Assembly (NCBI GenBank): GCA_014218235.1
Contig: CM024753.1
Coordinates: 174,754,348 to 174,818,347, forward strand
Length of the DNA: 64,000 nt
Direction of reading: 5' to 3'
Source: Colocasia esculenta
Lineage: Eukaryota > Streptophyta > Magnoliopsida > Alismatales > Araceae
Shown here: positions 12,506 to 23,117 of the stretch, in pieces
Position numbering within the stretch: the stretch's first letter is position 1
Layout: each line of letters starts with the position of its first letter
The notes under the pieces: model-generated
The model's database searches: none
Seen by the model: the letters and a program-made list of their open reading frames with translations, nothing else
What the model was told of the DNA's origin: nothing
Made by a program: the position numbers and the translations under genes

Positions 12506-12781
12506 ATGCTGATTTTTATTATGAGGACTATGAGGATAATGTTAGATTTCCATCTTTCCAGTCCCATGTTCGTCCCTCACCACTGTGAGGGACAAACATC
12601 CACTTCCTATGGTTATGTGCGCACGCCGCGCACTAGCTACTCTGATGTTCCTCCATACCTCACTCCAATCAAAACCCGACGAGGGCCTTCCCCCCACCAA
12701 GACCCTACAGTCCAAACTGTCCTGCATGCGCTAGATCAGCTCACCCCTAACAATTAAATCTGATCCAATCTTTAGTTGAGG
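12506..12781 (+). pseudogene. Element C gag, N-terminal part (uncertain)
   Basis: An 83-codon open stretch just before solo LTR D', rich in Pro, Ser and Thr. After D' is removed, the reading continues into another proline-rich stretch at 14608 that leads into the gag domain. It is probably the low-complexity N-terminal region of gag, but there is a stop before the D' insertion and no recognisable motif. It could also be leader sequence that happens to be open. Confidence 0.35.
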
Positions 12782-12786
12782 ATGTG
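12782..12786 (+). repeat. TSD of solo LTR D' (left)
   Basis: ATGTG directly before TGTAAGG; repeated at 14603-14607. Confidence 0.88.
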
Positions 12787-14602
12787 TGTAAGGTCTCGGG
12801 TCTTTAGTGGATCCTTATTGGGTCTGTTAGAGGTCCTGTGTGGTTGACGGCCAAGGCTTGCCGTTGAGTCAGAGTCAGCGTCCAGCGATGTGGACGTTTG
12901 ATGTTGAACTCAGCGACAGGGGATCTGGACGTCAGTCTGTAGGCGGTTCAGTAGGCGACCAGTGTTGTTGACGTCGACTAGCCAGTCCTATTGAAATAGG
13001 GCAGCCCGAGAGCAGAGTTCCTTCTTCTCCTTTCCTCTCCTTTCTTCCACCTTTGCTTTTCTCGATTCCACAGCTTATGTTGGGTGATTTGAGCTTGTGG
13101 GAAGGCCCTGTATCGTGTGGCGGTGCTTGATCGGGCGGGAAACGCGTGGTTTTGGTGCGATTCGCGCGGAGTCTTCGAGGGAATCCGGCGCGAGTAGTGG
13201 CTGTTCGGGGATTGTTTAAGCATTCTGAGGTAGGGACTTAACTCCTACAACCTTCCTCATCAAACCAGCATGCTCAATTAAGTGAATTGGTGTGCAAATC
13301 ATGGTTTAGGGATGGGTTGTATCATGCCGGGATTTTGGGTAAATTGAACAATCTAGGCGTTAGACTGTTTAATTTTATTGTGCTGGTAGTTTACATTGAT
13401 GAGAGGAAGTGTTTCCCTCCATCAATCGAGGTTCTGTTGGGTGGTTCTGCCCATTGGAACTGATTTGGTTCAGTTCTGGGTTTAGGGGACTGAAGATATC
13501 AACGTCCACATCTGTTGACGTTGAGATCTTCAGGGGTGATTTAAACGACAAGGTCGATTGCCGTTTAATCAGGATAAACGACATGGTGAGTGCCGTTTAC
13601 CTCATGTTGGCGGCAATCGATGTGGCTGTTAATCTCCTGTGTCCCAGCAGACTTGAGTTGTGTGTTTAGAGGCGATTGACATGTGATGTCCGCCCTAATA
13701 GCAGATGTGGGCCAGGCTTTGAGTGTGACTCCGCCTGTGCATTTAAGTAGTTAATTGTGACTCGAGGTGTTTACTACTGTACGGGGTTTCAGACGTTGAG
13801 TGTGTTCCGTCTGTTGTACGCGCGTTGCGTTACCGTGTACCCGTTTCTGTTGTGTTACCTAGGCGTGGGTGCGACTCCGTCTAGACGACTAGTGTGTGGT
13901 TATCCTCCGCTAGTGAGCCAGGACGCCGAGTGCGACTCTGTCCTGTGCGTACTCCTTGTGGTGGTTTTGAGCCAGTCTCCGTGGAGCCCCTTCTCTACCG
14001 CTAGGGTCAAGCGTAGGGGACAAACCGGTCGTGGACCAGACGCGAGAGAGAGCGTCTGTAGTGTGCACACGTGGCTGGGGTTGAGAGCCTCTGTGGTGAC
14101 GGGACGCCGAGCCATAGACCCTAGCTGAGTCCTACTTGCTGTGTGTGAGAGTGTGTGTTACTGAGCCGCAAGGTTTACAGTTTTGTGTTGTGGTGTGACG
14201 TGTACTTACTTTCAGTTTTACTTTCCGCACTTTAGTTCTGTTACCGGTGGGGTTACTTTTCCCTACTGGGTCTCTTTTCTTGAGACTCACTCCCTTCCCT
14301 TTCAGGTGGGTCTTCGTCGACTCCCGTTCCAGGCGAGTCTAGCCACTCCGGTGTTGGTGCTCCCTAGCTGCAGTGAGTAGTACTTTTTGTTGTACTTCTG
14401 TACTCTGTGCCTTACTCAGACTCTGAGTTGTTATATGATATGTTCATATAGTGGAATTTTTCAACTTTGCATGGTGTGTATCTTCTTACATATAGTCTCC
14501 TCGGACTTTCACTTCCTACCCTTCCGAGCTTGTCTCGTGGGTTAGCGGGTCAGAATTCGGGTTACTGGTTGTTACTGGTAATGCGGATTCTGGGTCGTTA
14601 CA
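12787..14602 (-). mobile_element. Solo LTR D' (family D relative), reversed
   Basis: An 1816-bp sequence flanked by perfect ATGTG. Read on the minus strand it starts TGTAACGACCC and ends CTTACA, and is recognisably but distantly similar to solo LTR D, which is about twice as long. Shared pieces include the GTAGGGACTTAA segment (13230), the GTTGACGTCGAC region (12966) and the CGGCAATCGA..GCCGTTTA region (13570-13630). No coding domains. The length difference and divergence make it a separate subfamily. Confidence 0.88.
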
Positions 14603-14607
14603 ATGTG
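14603..14607 (+). repeat. TSD of solo LTR D' (right)
   Basis: ATGTG, the partner of 12782-12786. Confidence 0.88.
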
Positions 14608-15619
14608 ACTCCTTCTCCCTCTCCTACTCCCAGGCACCCATCTTTGTGTATTCCGGCAACTTTGCCAGATACCCCTGTATATCCTCCATCACCTCGGCCC
14701 CCTGGCCATTTTCACTCCCGTGCTCCGGTCCGTACAGACTGTCCCTTGGGAAGGCCCACTAATTCAAGGCCACCCCCATGTACTCCCTCACATGCCCAGC
14801 GACAATCCACTCCACTCCAAAATGCTCTTCTCCAGAAATTGAACAATCTGGAGGAACAAATAAATAAGCTTTCAAATTCCAAGGGTGACCCCATCGCCGC
14901 CATGCCGGCTCTCCCTCAAATTTATATTCATCCTTTGGAGATGCCGTCGTACCGACTGGACGATGGCACGGGGAACCCCCACCTTCACATTAAAGAATTC
15001 CTTTATGAGTCTTCCCGTTGGCAATGTGATCCCACCACGTTGGCCTATTTGTTTAGAAAATCTCTTGACGGCCCTGCGCTCGAATGGTTCTACTCACTAG
15101 AGCCAAGTGAGGCAGGAGACTTCCTCATCCTTCATAAGAAATTCCTTTAAAGGTACAAAGACCCCGTCAACCCTTATCTCTCTGTCACGAATCTAGCATC
15201 CAAGAAGATGGGGGCCAATGAGGTGTTTGTACAATTTGCTGACCGTTGGAGGTCAATGGCCACTCGCTTACAGCATGAGCTCTCGGAGTCAGAGCAAATC
15301 AAAATAATCATTTCCAACTCTACTCCGAGGTTCAAGAACATCCTGGCCATGAATCAAATCACCTCCATGGAGGAGCTCTACGAGCGGGGACATTACATCC
15401 AGACACATCTGACGGACTCCCCGGTCGTGGAGCTATTTGATCAAATTAAACCGAGAAAGAACGGATCAGTGGATGCCATCCACCATCCACCTCACCACCA
15501 TACAACATCCACATCATATGCACCTCCGCAAACACCCATCTACTACAACATGCCGCCACCCAGGCATCCACTGATTCGTCCTCCTCGGACTCAACAACCT
15601 CCAACTGGGCCCTACGATG
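14608..15619 (+). pseudogene. Element C gag, main domain
   Basis: Gag capsid-like protein, which would build the virus-like particle of a gypsy element. A proline-rich segment is followed by a short coiled-coil-like stretch (LLQKLNNLEEQINKL, about 14830-14875) and a retrotransposon gag domain: LAYLFRKSLDGPALEWFYSL (about 15040-15100), then FVQFADRWRSMATRL (about 15227-15270). The order and spacing fit Tat/Retand gag. A TAA at 15148-15150 interrupts the frame where CAA would be expected, a C-to-T change. The C-terminal part becomes His/Pro-rich (HHPPHHHTTS) and reads to GPYD, where Copia1 is inserted. Reading resumes at 28792. No zinc knuckle was seen. Confidence 0.78.
15615..15619 (+). repeat. 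TSD of Copia1 (left)
   Basis: CGATG before TGATGACC; repeated at 28787-28791. Confidence 0.95.
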
Positions 15620-15815
15620 TGATGACCAAACTTTCCCCATATAAATTACTTCACTTATTTATATACATTAATTTGATGATTAACAAAATATACTAATGAA
15701 TTACTTGAGCTTTGAGAACAGAAATAAAAAAAAATGAAGTTCAAGACATCAAGACAATCAGGTAAGTCTCATTTCATGCTTTGTCCAAGTCTTTGTATCG
15801 ACTTCTATTGATAAG

Positions 15816-16657
15816 CAGAACGATTTCCTTTCTGACCGAAAATTCAATCAAATCGATACCGTAACGATTTCTAAAGATGTCGCAACGATTTCTTTAGTTC
15901 TCGTAACGATTTCTTTAGAACTCACAATGACTTTCTAGCCGTAACGATTTCGTAAGTTCTCGTAACGATTTCTTAGAACTCATAACGACTTGGTAGCTGT
16001 AACGATTTCTTTAGTTCTCGTACGATTTCTTTGAAACTCGTAACGACTTGGTAGCCGTAACGATTTCTTTAGTTCTCGTAACGATTTCTTTAGTTCTCGT
16101 AACGATTTTTTGAAATTCGTACGACTTGGTAGCCGTAACGATTTCTTTAGTTCTCGTAACGATTTCTTTAGTTCTCATAACGATTTCTTTGAATTCGTAA
16201 CGACTTGTAGCCGTAACGATTTCTTTAGTTCTCGTAACGATTTCTTGAAACTCGTAACGACTTGGTAGCCGTAACGATTTCTTTAGTTCTCGTAACGATT
16301 TCTTTGAAACTCGTAACGACTTGGTAGCCGTAACGATTTCTTTAGTTCTCGTAACGATTTCTTTGAAACTCGTAACGACTTGGTAGCCGTAACGATTTCT
16401 TTAGTTCTCGTAACGATTTCTTTGAAACTCGTAACGACTTGGTAGCCGTAACGATTTCTTTAGTTCTCGTAACGATTTCTTTGAAATTCGTAACGACTTG
16501 GTAGCCGTAACGATTTCTTTAGTACTCGTAACGATTTCTTTGAAATTCATAACGACTTGATGTGTTCATAACGATTTGCTTTACGCAACGATTTCTTTAG
16601 AGTTCATAACGACTTGATAAGTGTTCATAACGATTTGCTATGACTCATAACGATTTC
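15816..16657 (+). repeat. 59-bp composite tandem array (CGTAACGATTT units)
   Basis: A higher-order unit of about 59 bases built from three boxes: CGTAACGATTTCTTTAGTTC, CGTAACGATTTCTTTGAAAC and CGTAACGACTTGGTAGC. The central units (16260-16500) are nearly identical, while the edges decay into variants such as CATAACGATTTGC. The equivalent span in the 3' LTR is about 135 bases shorter. Confidence 0.95.
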
Positions 16658-17136
16658 ATAAGTCATACAGTCATCGATTTCATATCTTGATATCTTATTC
16701 ATCTTAAAGCATTGACCAGTCAAAGTCCACGTAGACATCTCTCTGACGCTTTTGCATTTATGAGATCTGAACATATCTCTGCATGCATACAGACCATATC
16801 ATCCTTTATCATGCCTACTCTGATAACGTCCTTTAGACTTAAGCTATTTGGCATTACTATTTTCTTGACTATTGCTACTGACGTTGACTGACATCAGAGA
16901 CAGCTTATCTGTCTGCTATCTGAGATTGACATCTGTGCAGACCTCTGAACTAGCTTCATGGTACAACGTTAAACAAATTGAAGCCATCGGATATATTTGA
17001 AGATCTCATCTCTTTGCGTGCTCAAGTAATCAAAAGACTGTTGACAGGAAGCTTCCAAGACTCCAGATGTCATTCAGTCTAACGACTACTCAAAAGAGAG
17101 ACAACGGACTCTTTAACGTCTAGATTTCAAATTGAA

Positions 17137-17147
17137 GATATATATAC
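17137..17147 (+). promoter_or_regulatory. TATA box of Copia1 5' LTR
   Basis: GATATATATAC about 665 bases before the LTR end; preserved at 28113-28123 in the 3' LTR. It implies that the hairpin-rich segment downstream is transcribed leader. Confidence 0.6.
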
Positions 17148-17345
17148 AAGTCAGAAGAATAGAAGAATCAACAACGTTCAAGAAAAACATTCAAATTCTT
17201 CTGAAGAAAGTTTAGAGCAGAAAACTTCATTCCTCTTAGCTTTTGCTCTTTTGCTCTCTACTAGCTAGTGAAAGATCTTTTGAAGAGAGCTTGTGTAGTT
17301 CTGAGAGTGAGCCTAGATTTAGATTCTTTGCTCTCAGTGCTAGGT

Positions 17346-17650
17346 CCTTCAGATCATTGCTTGTTGCAGTTTGATCTAGGGGCTTGTCTTTCAAACTCTC
17401 TTTGTGTTGTTCCCTTCTGGTGTGAAGGAAGACCTGGTGGTATCCAGGGTGTTGTTCCCTTCTGGTGTGAAGGAAGACCTGGTGGTATCCAGGGTGTTGT
17501 TCCCTTCGGGTGTGAAGGAAGACCAGCTGAGCTGGGTGTTGTTGTGTCCTTAAGGGGGACTGTACCCTTGATTAGTGAAATCCTGAGGTATTGCTCAGGG
17601 ACTGGACGTAGGTCTCCTGTGGAAAGGAGTTCCGAACCAGGATAAAAATC
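17346..17650 (+). other. Hairpin cluster in the Copia1 leader (R/U5)
   Basis: Successive short inverted repeats: TTCCCTTC/GAAGGAA at 17410-17430, 17455-17475 and 17500-17520; CCTGG/CCAGG at 17433-17448 and 17478-17493; CCAGC/GCTGG at 17523-17535; GTCC/GGAC at 17546-17560; CCTGA/TCAGG at 17582-17599; CTCCT/AGGAG at 17614-17629. The first two types are part of a 45-bp tandem repeat. The same succession with different stem bases is present in Copia2 at 35100-35340. Confidence 0.75.
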
Positions 17651-17813
17651 CTACTGTCTTGTGGTTGTATTTTGTGTGATTGCTATCTCATTTCCTCTAA
17701 CTCTAACCTTCATTTAAGTTGTTGTGTAATCCTTTTAGTGAACAGGTTTAATCGAAGATCAAATTTTAATAACCCATTCACCCCCCCTCTGGGCTAGCTA
17801 GCTGGGCAACAAG

Positions 17814-17825
17814 TGGTATCAGAGC
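17814..17825 (+). other. Primer binding site of Copia1
   Basis: TGGTATCAGAGC, complementary to the 3' end of plant initiator tRNA-Met, two bases after the LTR. Confidence 0.92.
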
Positions 17826-17875
17826 AAGTCTCTTCGACAAAGAAGAAGATCCAACGATCTGAAGAGCAAAGATCA

Positions 17876-19642
17876 ATGGCAGCCCAAGGCAACTTCGAAG
17901 GTCAGTCAGTCAACAGACCCCTTTGTTCGATGGTGAAGATTATCCGTATTGGAAGACCAGAATGGAATATTTTCTACAAGGCCACGACTATCAAATCTGG
18001 TCGATAGTAGAAGAAGGTGACCTGGTTGTCACAAATGAGAAAGCACAATGGACAGATGAAGACAGAAAGAAAATCTCCTTGAACTGTAAAGCCAAGAGCA
18101 TTTTATGTTGTGCTCTAAGCAAGAAGGAGTTTAACAGAGTCTCAGCCTGCAAATCCTCCATGGAAATGTGGGAAAAGCTAAGGATCACATACGAAGGTAC
18201 AGACAAAGTAAAGGAGACAAGAATCGACATTCTTGTCACTCAGTATGAGAGATTTCAAATGCAGTCAGGTGAGTCAATCACCCAGATGTTCAGTCGATTC
18301 ACTGACATCACCAATGGTTTAGCCAGTCTAGGAAAGTCCTATGAGATTGCAGATATGGTAAGAAAGATTCTCAGATCCTTGCCATCTTCATGGACACCAA
18401 AGGTCACAGCTATCGAAGAAGCTAATGACCTTAAGAGAATGTCAGTAGAAAAGCTCATCGGGTCCCTCATGGCCCATGAGATCAACATGGAAAGGCTAGG
18501 AGAATCATCTAGCAGAAAGAAGCACTCCAATGCTTTGAAAGCAGAAGAAGAGTCATCAGAAGCAAGCTCTAGCGGGAGTGAGGTAGACAGCGAAAATGAA
18601 GAAGCAATGCTCTCTAAGAGATTGCAGCGCATCCTGGCCAAGAAGAAAAATTTCAATCCGGCAGAAGGTACTTTAAGAAAAATAAAGACTTCAAAAGATC
18701 AGATGGCAAAGAAATGAAGAAAGGAGAGACCATCTGTTATGAATGCAAGAAGCCTGGACATATCAAGGCAGATTGTCCAATGCTAAAGAAAAATGATCAC
18801 AAGAAGAAGGATAGCTCCAAGAAGTTCAGAAGATACAAGAAAAAGGCAATGGCAGCTGCTTGGGAGAACAGCAGTGACTCAGACAGTGAGTCAAGCTCAA
18901 GCAGTGATGAAGAAGAAGCCAACCTGGCTCTCATGGCCAACATCGAAGAAAAGGTAACCTCTGACTCTTCTTTCGATTCTTGTAATAATTCTGATTCAGA
19001 TTCTGACAATTTGGAAAGCGCCTTTAATGAACTTTACGACAAATATAAAGAGGTGTCTAAATTACTTAAGATTAGTAAGAAGAATAATACATGCTTAGAA
19101 AACACTAACTCAGACTTAAAACAGAAAATGAAGAACTAGAAAAGCAATTAATCGAACTAAAAAAGAAATGAATTGTTGTGTGAAGACTTAAAAGTTAAGA
19201 ATAAACAAATAACAAAATTAGAAAAACAAGAAAGTGTAGATGAATTAAGTAAAGAGATTAAAAATCTAAATGAAGAAATGAGAAATTAGCAAGCACATTA
19301 GAAAAATTTACAAATGGTAAGAATCCCTTAATATTAAAAGGAGCTAGACGCTCAGGTAAGAGAAAAGATGGTGTAGGCTACACACCACCTGAAAATGCAG
19401 AAACTATAATTCCACCTAAGGTGTATCCAACTCCAAGATTTGTTCCTGAGGAAAATACAGCCTATAAAGCTAATTTTAAGTATATTGAAAGAGTAACAAA
19501 AATATCATGTTGTAGTCACTGTAATAAGCTAGGTCATTTAAAATCCACCTGTCCAACAAGACATAAGAAGTGGATAATGAAAGTAAAAAATAATGATACT
19601 GACCCATCAGGACCCAAAAGAACTTGGGTACCTAAAGCTTGA
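17876..19642 (+). pseudogene. gag: Copia1 gag
   Basis: Gag protein for particle assembly and RNA packaging. The start is MAAQGNFEGQ at 17876, chosen by match to Copia2 (35570). One C is missing near 17927, so reading continues in another frame at FDGEDYPYWKTRMEYF. Next comes the copia gag core (WTDEDRKKISL, MEMWEKLRITYEGTDKV, LRSLPSSWTPKVTAIEEA). After a frame change at about 18714 there is a first zinc knuckle CYECKKPGHIKADC (about 18738), a Ser/Asp/Glu-rich stretch, a Lys/Glu/Asn-rich coiled-coil-like part with further frame breaks (19139-19420), and a second knuckle CSHCNKLGHLKSTC (about 19510). It ends RTWVPKA-stop at 19640-19642. Two knuckles and great length fit Sirevirus gag. Pol follows in the -1 frame. 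Confidence 0.92.
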
Positions 19643-19654
19643 TGTCTTAATTTC

Positions 19655-21366
19655 AGGTTAATCCTCGAGCATCCAAATGGTATTTGGATAGTGGGTGTTC
19701 AAGGCACATGACAGGAAACCTGAAGCTGTTTTCCCATCTCCAAGCTGAAGAAGGAACAGTCACTTATGGAGATAATGGGAAAGGAACTGTAGTAGGCAGT
19801 GGATCAGTAAATAGCAAAGGAAAAACAGTCATAGAAGATGTGCTTTTAGTCAAAGGATTAAAGCACAACCTCATCAGTATAAGTCAACTGTGTGATAGAG
19901 GTCATCAAATCAAGTTTCAAGAATCAAAGTGCAGCATACTAAAGGATGGAGCAGTAATCTTTGAAGCAAATAGAGAGAAGAATCTGTACGTGCTCTACCT
20001 TGAAGAACTCAAAGAGCAAAATGTGTGTCTGGCAGCCAGCAAAGACAAATCAACTGAGTTGTGGCACAGAAGACTAGGCCACTGCAGCTTGGACGGATTG
20101 AACAAGCTCAGAAAGAGGAATCTTGTGGAAGGTCTACCAAAAGTCAATGGAAAATTGGAAAGTGTTTGTAGACCCTGTGCTAAGGGAAAGCACACAAAGA
20201 GTTCCTTCAAGTCAAAGACAGTGGTGACTACCTCAAAACCCTTAGAGCTCCTACACATGGATCTATTTGGACCAATGAGGACTACCAGTCTTGGAGGAAA
20301 GAATTTTGGATTTGTCATAGTAGATGATTACTCAAGATTCACATGGGTATCATTCTTAGAGCATAAAGATGATAGTTTTGATAATTTTGTCAGTTTCAGT
20401 AAGAAGGTCCAGAAAGATCAGAAGTTCAGTATTGTGTCCATTCGATCAGACCATGGTGGTGAGTTCCAAAATGAAAAGTTTGCTAGATTCTGTGATGATC
20501 AAGGAATTCAGCACAATTTCTCAGCACCAAGGACACCACAGCAAAATGGTATAGCTGAGAGGAAGAACAGAACTCTCTTGGATATGGCAAGAACCATGCT
20601 CTCTGAATATGAGCTACCAAGATATTTTTGGGCTGAAGCAGTCAACACAGCCAGTTACATTGTCAACCGAGTAATGATCAGGCCAATACTGAAGAAGACT
20701 GCATATGATTTGTTCAAAGGAAAGAAGCCCAAGGTAAGTCATTTCAGAATCTTTGGATGTCCTTGCTTTATTCACAACAACGGAAAAAGGGACATTGTTA
20801 AGTTGGATGCCAAGTCAGATGAAGGCATCTTTATGGGGTATACTTCTAAACCCAGAGGCTATAGAGTTTTCAATAAACGCTCACTATTAATTGAACAAAC
20901 TGTGCATGTTATTTTTGATGAAACTAACCCTTCCTTGAGAAAGGAAGTAGATAGTGATAATGATGATGCAGATGGACTGTCCAAAAAGCTTAAAGATACA
21001 TCAATTGAGGACAAGGATGATCCACCTCTGGAAGAATTACAACAAGAAGAAATTACTCATGAAAATCTTCCAAAGGAATGGAGATACAAGAAAGATCACC
21101 CACTTGAGAATATCATTGGTGATCCATCCATAGGGGTAAGAACAAGAGGTAATGTAATCCCTTGTGATTATTTAGCCTTTGTTTCTCAGATAGAGCCTAA
21201 GACAGTCAATGAAGCTTTAACTGATGAATCTTGGATAATAGCCATGCAAGATGAATTAAATCAATTCAAGAGAAACCAAGTATGGTCACTTGTTCCTAGA
21301 CCATCAGATCATCCAGTTATTGGCACCAATGGGTGTTCAGAAACAAATTGGATGAAACTGGTGTAA
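19655..21366 (+). pseudogene. pol: Copia1 pol, protease-integrase part and start of reverse transcriptase
   Basis: Reads on from an acceptor-like TTAATTTCAG in the -1 frame relative to gag. Protease active site WYLDSGCSRHMTG at about 19678-19715 (DSG). GAG-pre-integrase segment LWHRRLGHCSLDGLNKLRK near 20055-20115 with the paired cysteines CRPCAKGKHT near 20170. Integrase core: Asp in LHMDLFGP (about 20260), Asp in RSDHGGE (about 20449) and Glu in NGIAERKN (about 20555), so the D-D-E triad is present. The integrase-RT linker is acidic. The stretch FKRNQVWSLVPRP marks the start of reverse transcriptase. An AAA-to-AA contraction near 21330 shifts the frame. Confidence 0.95.
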
Positions 21367-22711
21367 TCCTAAGAAACAAGGCCAGATTGGTAGCTCAGGG
21401 CTATTCTCAAGAGGAAGGCATAGATTTCGATGAAACCTATGCACCTGTAGCTAGACTTGAGGCTATTAGAATCTTACTTGCATATGCATCAGCTCTAAAC
21501 TTGACACTATTTCAAATGGATGTTAAATCAGCATTCTTAAATGGTTTTATAAAAGAGGAAGTGTATGTTGAACAACCTCCAGGTTTTGATGACACCGAAT
21601 TTCCTAATCATGTTTTCAAACTCCATAAGGCATTATACGGTTTAAAACAAGCACCTAGAGCCTGGTATGAAAGGCTTAGCTCTTTCTGTTAAATCATGGT
21701 TTCAATAGAGGCAAAGTAGATAGCACATTATTCATAAAGTCAAAGGTCAATCACATACTATTAGTTCAAATCTATGGATGATATCATTTTTGGTTCTACT
21801 GACAAATCTCTTTGCAAGTATTTTGAGAAGCTTATGCAGGGAGAATTTGAAATGAGTATGATGGGGGAGCTAAACTACTTCCTTGGATTGCAAGTCAAGC
21901 AAGGGAAGGAAGGGACCCACATCTGTCAAGCCAAATACATCAAGGAACTCCTGAAGAAGTTTGGATTCGATAATGCCAAACCACTGTCAACTCCAATGAG
22001 CACATCAACCAGAATGGACAGTGATCAAAATGGTAAAAAGGTAGATCAAAAGAACTATAGAGGTATGATATGGTCTTTACTTTATTTAACAGCAAGTAGA
22101 CTAGACATCTTGTTTAGTGTATGCATGTGTGCTAGGTATCAAGCAGACCCTAGAGAATCACACCTAATTTCTGTAAAAAGAATATTTAGATATTTAGCTA
22201 AAACTCATGATTTAGGTCTTTGGTATCCAAAATCATGTGAAATAGATTTAGTAGGATATTTGATGCTGACTATGCTGGATGCAAGATAGATAGAAAGAGC
22301 ACCAGTGGTTGTTGTCAATTTCTTGCAGGATGTTTGATATCATGGTCTTCAAAGAAACAAAACTCAGTGGCACTATCAACAGCTGAAGCTGAATATGTAG
22401 CTGCTGGAAGTTGCTGTACACAACTCCTTTGGATAAAGCAACAACTTGAAGACTTTGGATTAAATATCAAATCAATTCCATTGCTGTGTGACAACACCAG
22501 TGCCATTAATCTGACCAAGAATCCAGTTCAGCACTCAAGGACAAAACATATTGAGGTTAGATATCATTTTATTCGTGATCATGTTGCAAATGGAAATATA
22601 GAAATATCCTTTATTGATACAAATAGCCAACTAGCAGATATCTTCACAAAAGCCCTACCTGAAGAGAGATTTACATCTCTTAGAAGGGAATTAGGGATGT
22701 GCAATTTGTGA
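21333..22711 (+). pseudogene. pol: Copia1 pol, reverse transcriptase and RNase H
   Basis: Copia reverse transcriptase: ARLEAIRILLAYAS, FQMDVKSAFLNG (first catalytic Asp) and KLHKALYGLKQAPRAWYERL (about 21620-21680), then a frameshift. The YVDD box is damaged: 21770-21785 reads TATGGATGAT where Copia2 has the codons for YVDD (60273-60284). Continues MDDIIFGSTDKS, GELNYFLGLQVKQG, SLLYLTASRLDILFSV. Another single-base loss at about 22259 shifts into RNase H: SWSSKKQNSVALSTAEAEYVA (about 22338-22400) and ADIFTKALPEERF, ending at 22711. At least four frame breaks; not functional as given. Confidence 0.94.
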
Positions 22712-23117
22712 AAAGATTCCTGTATTTAAAATGGCATATAAATTTTCAGAATAAATGAAATTTTCTCTCTCTCTCACTTTAAGCAAAACTCAGTTTATTT
22801 ACTCTTCCTTGACCGCTATTGTGTTAAAAGCAGTTTGACTCGTCAAACCCTTTTGTCGCCTTGTGCCGTTACCGCCTTTTGGCGCTTCCTGTTTTCGATA
22901 AAATAATTCTAATTAGTCAAATCGTTCTGGGAACGACTCATCTTCTACCTTTACCCTTTCTCCTTTATCTATTCACCCAAAGCCGATGCCCTAACGATTC
23001 CGGCATCGACTCTCTGCAAGATTTGAAGCTTTCCCCTCTTCCCGCGAAGAATCCCTCGAAGGCTTCCATCTCTTCCATCATCTCCCTTCTCCAGAACAGT
23101 TCTTCTCCTCTCTACCC
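22712..23117 (+). other. Spacer between pol and env-like gene of Copia1
   Basis: About 400 bases without a convincing frame; a CT-rich run at 22770-22782. No splice acceptor or promoter can be assigned with confidence. The Copia2 counterpart is 61212-61618. Confidence 0.6.

Larger units (their letters stand above)
15620..17811 (+). repeat. Copia1 5' LTR
   Basis: Starts TGATGACCAAAC, ends CTGGGCAACA. From left to right: AT-rich start, the AACGATTT array (about 15816-16657), a stretch with a TATA box, then the hairpin cluster and the primer site. Differs from the 3' LTR mainly in array length. Confidence 0.96.

Noticed and set aside
15816..16657. CRISPR-like look of regularly spaced repeats
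   Set aside because: There are no unique spacers; the units form a 59-bp composite tandem repeat lying at matching places in both LTRs of a plant retrotransposon.
17814..17825. tRNA-Met gene fragment
   Set aside because: Only the 12-base primer-site match is present right after an LTR; there is no tRNA body.
18714..19139. Host CCHC zinc-finger gene
   Set aside because: CYECKKPGHIKADC is the gag zinc knuckle, in order between gag core and protease of Copia1.
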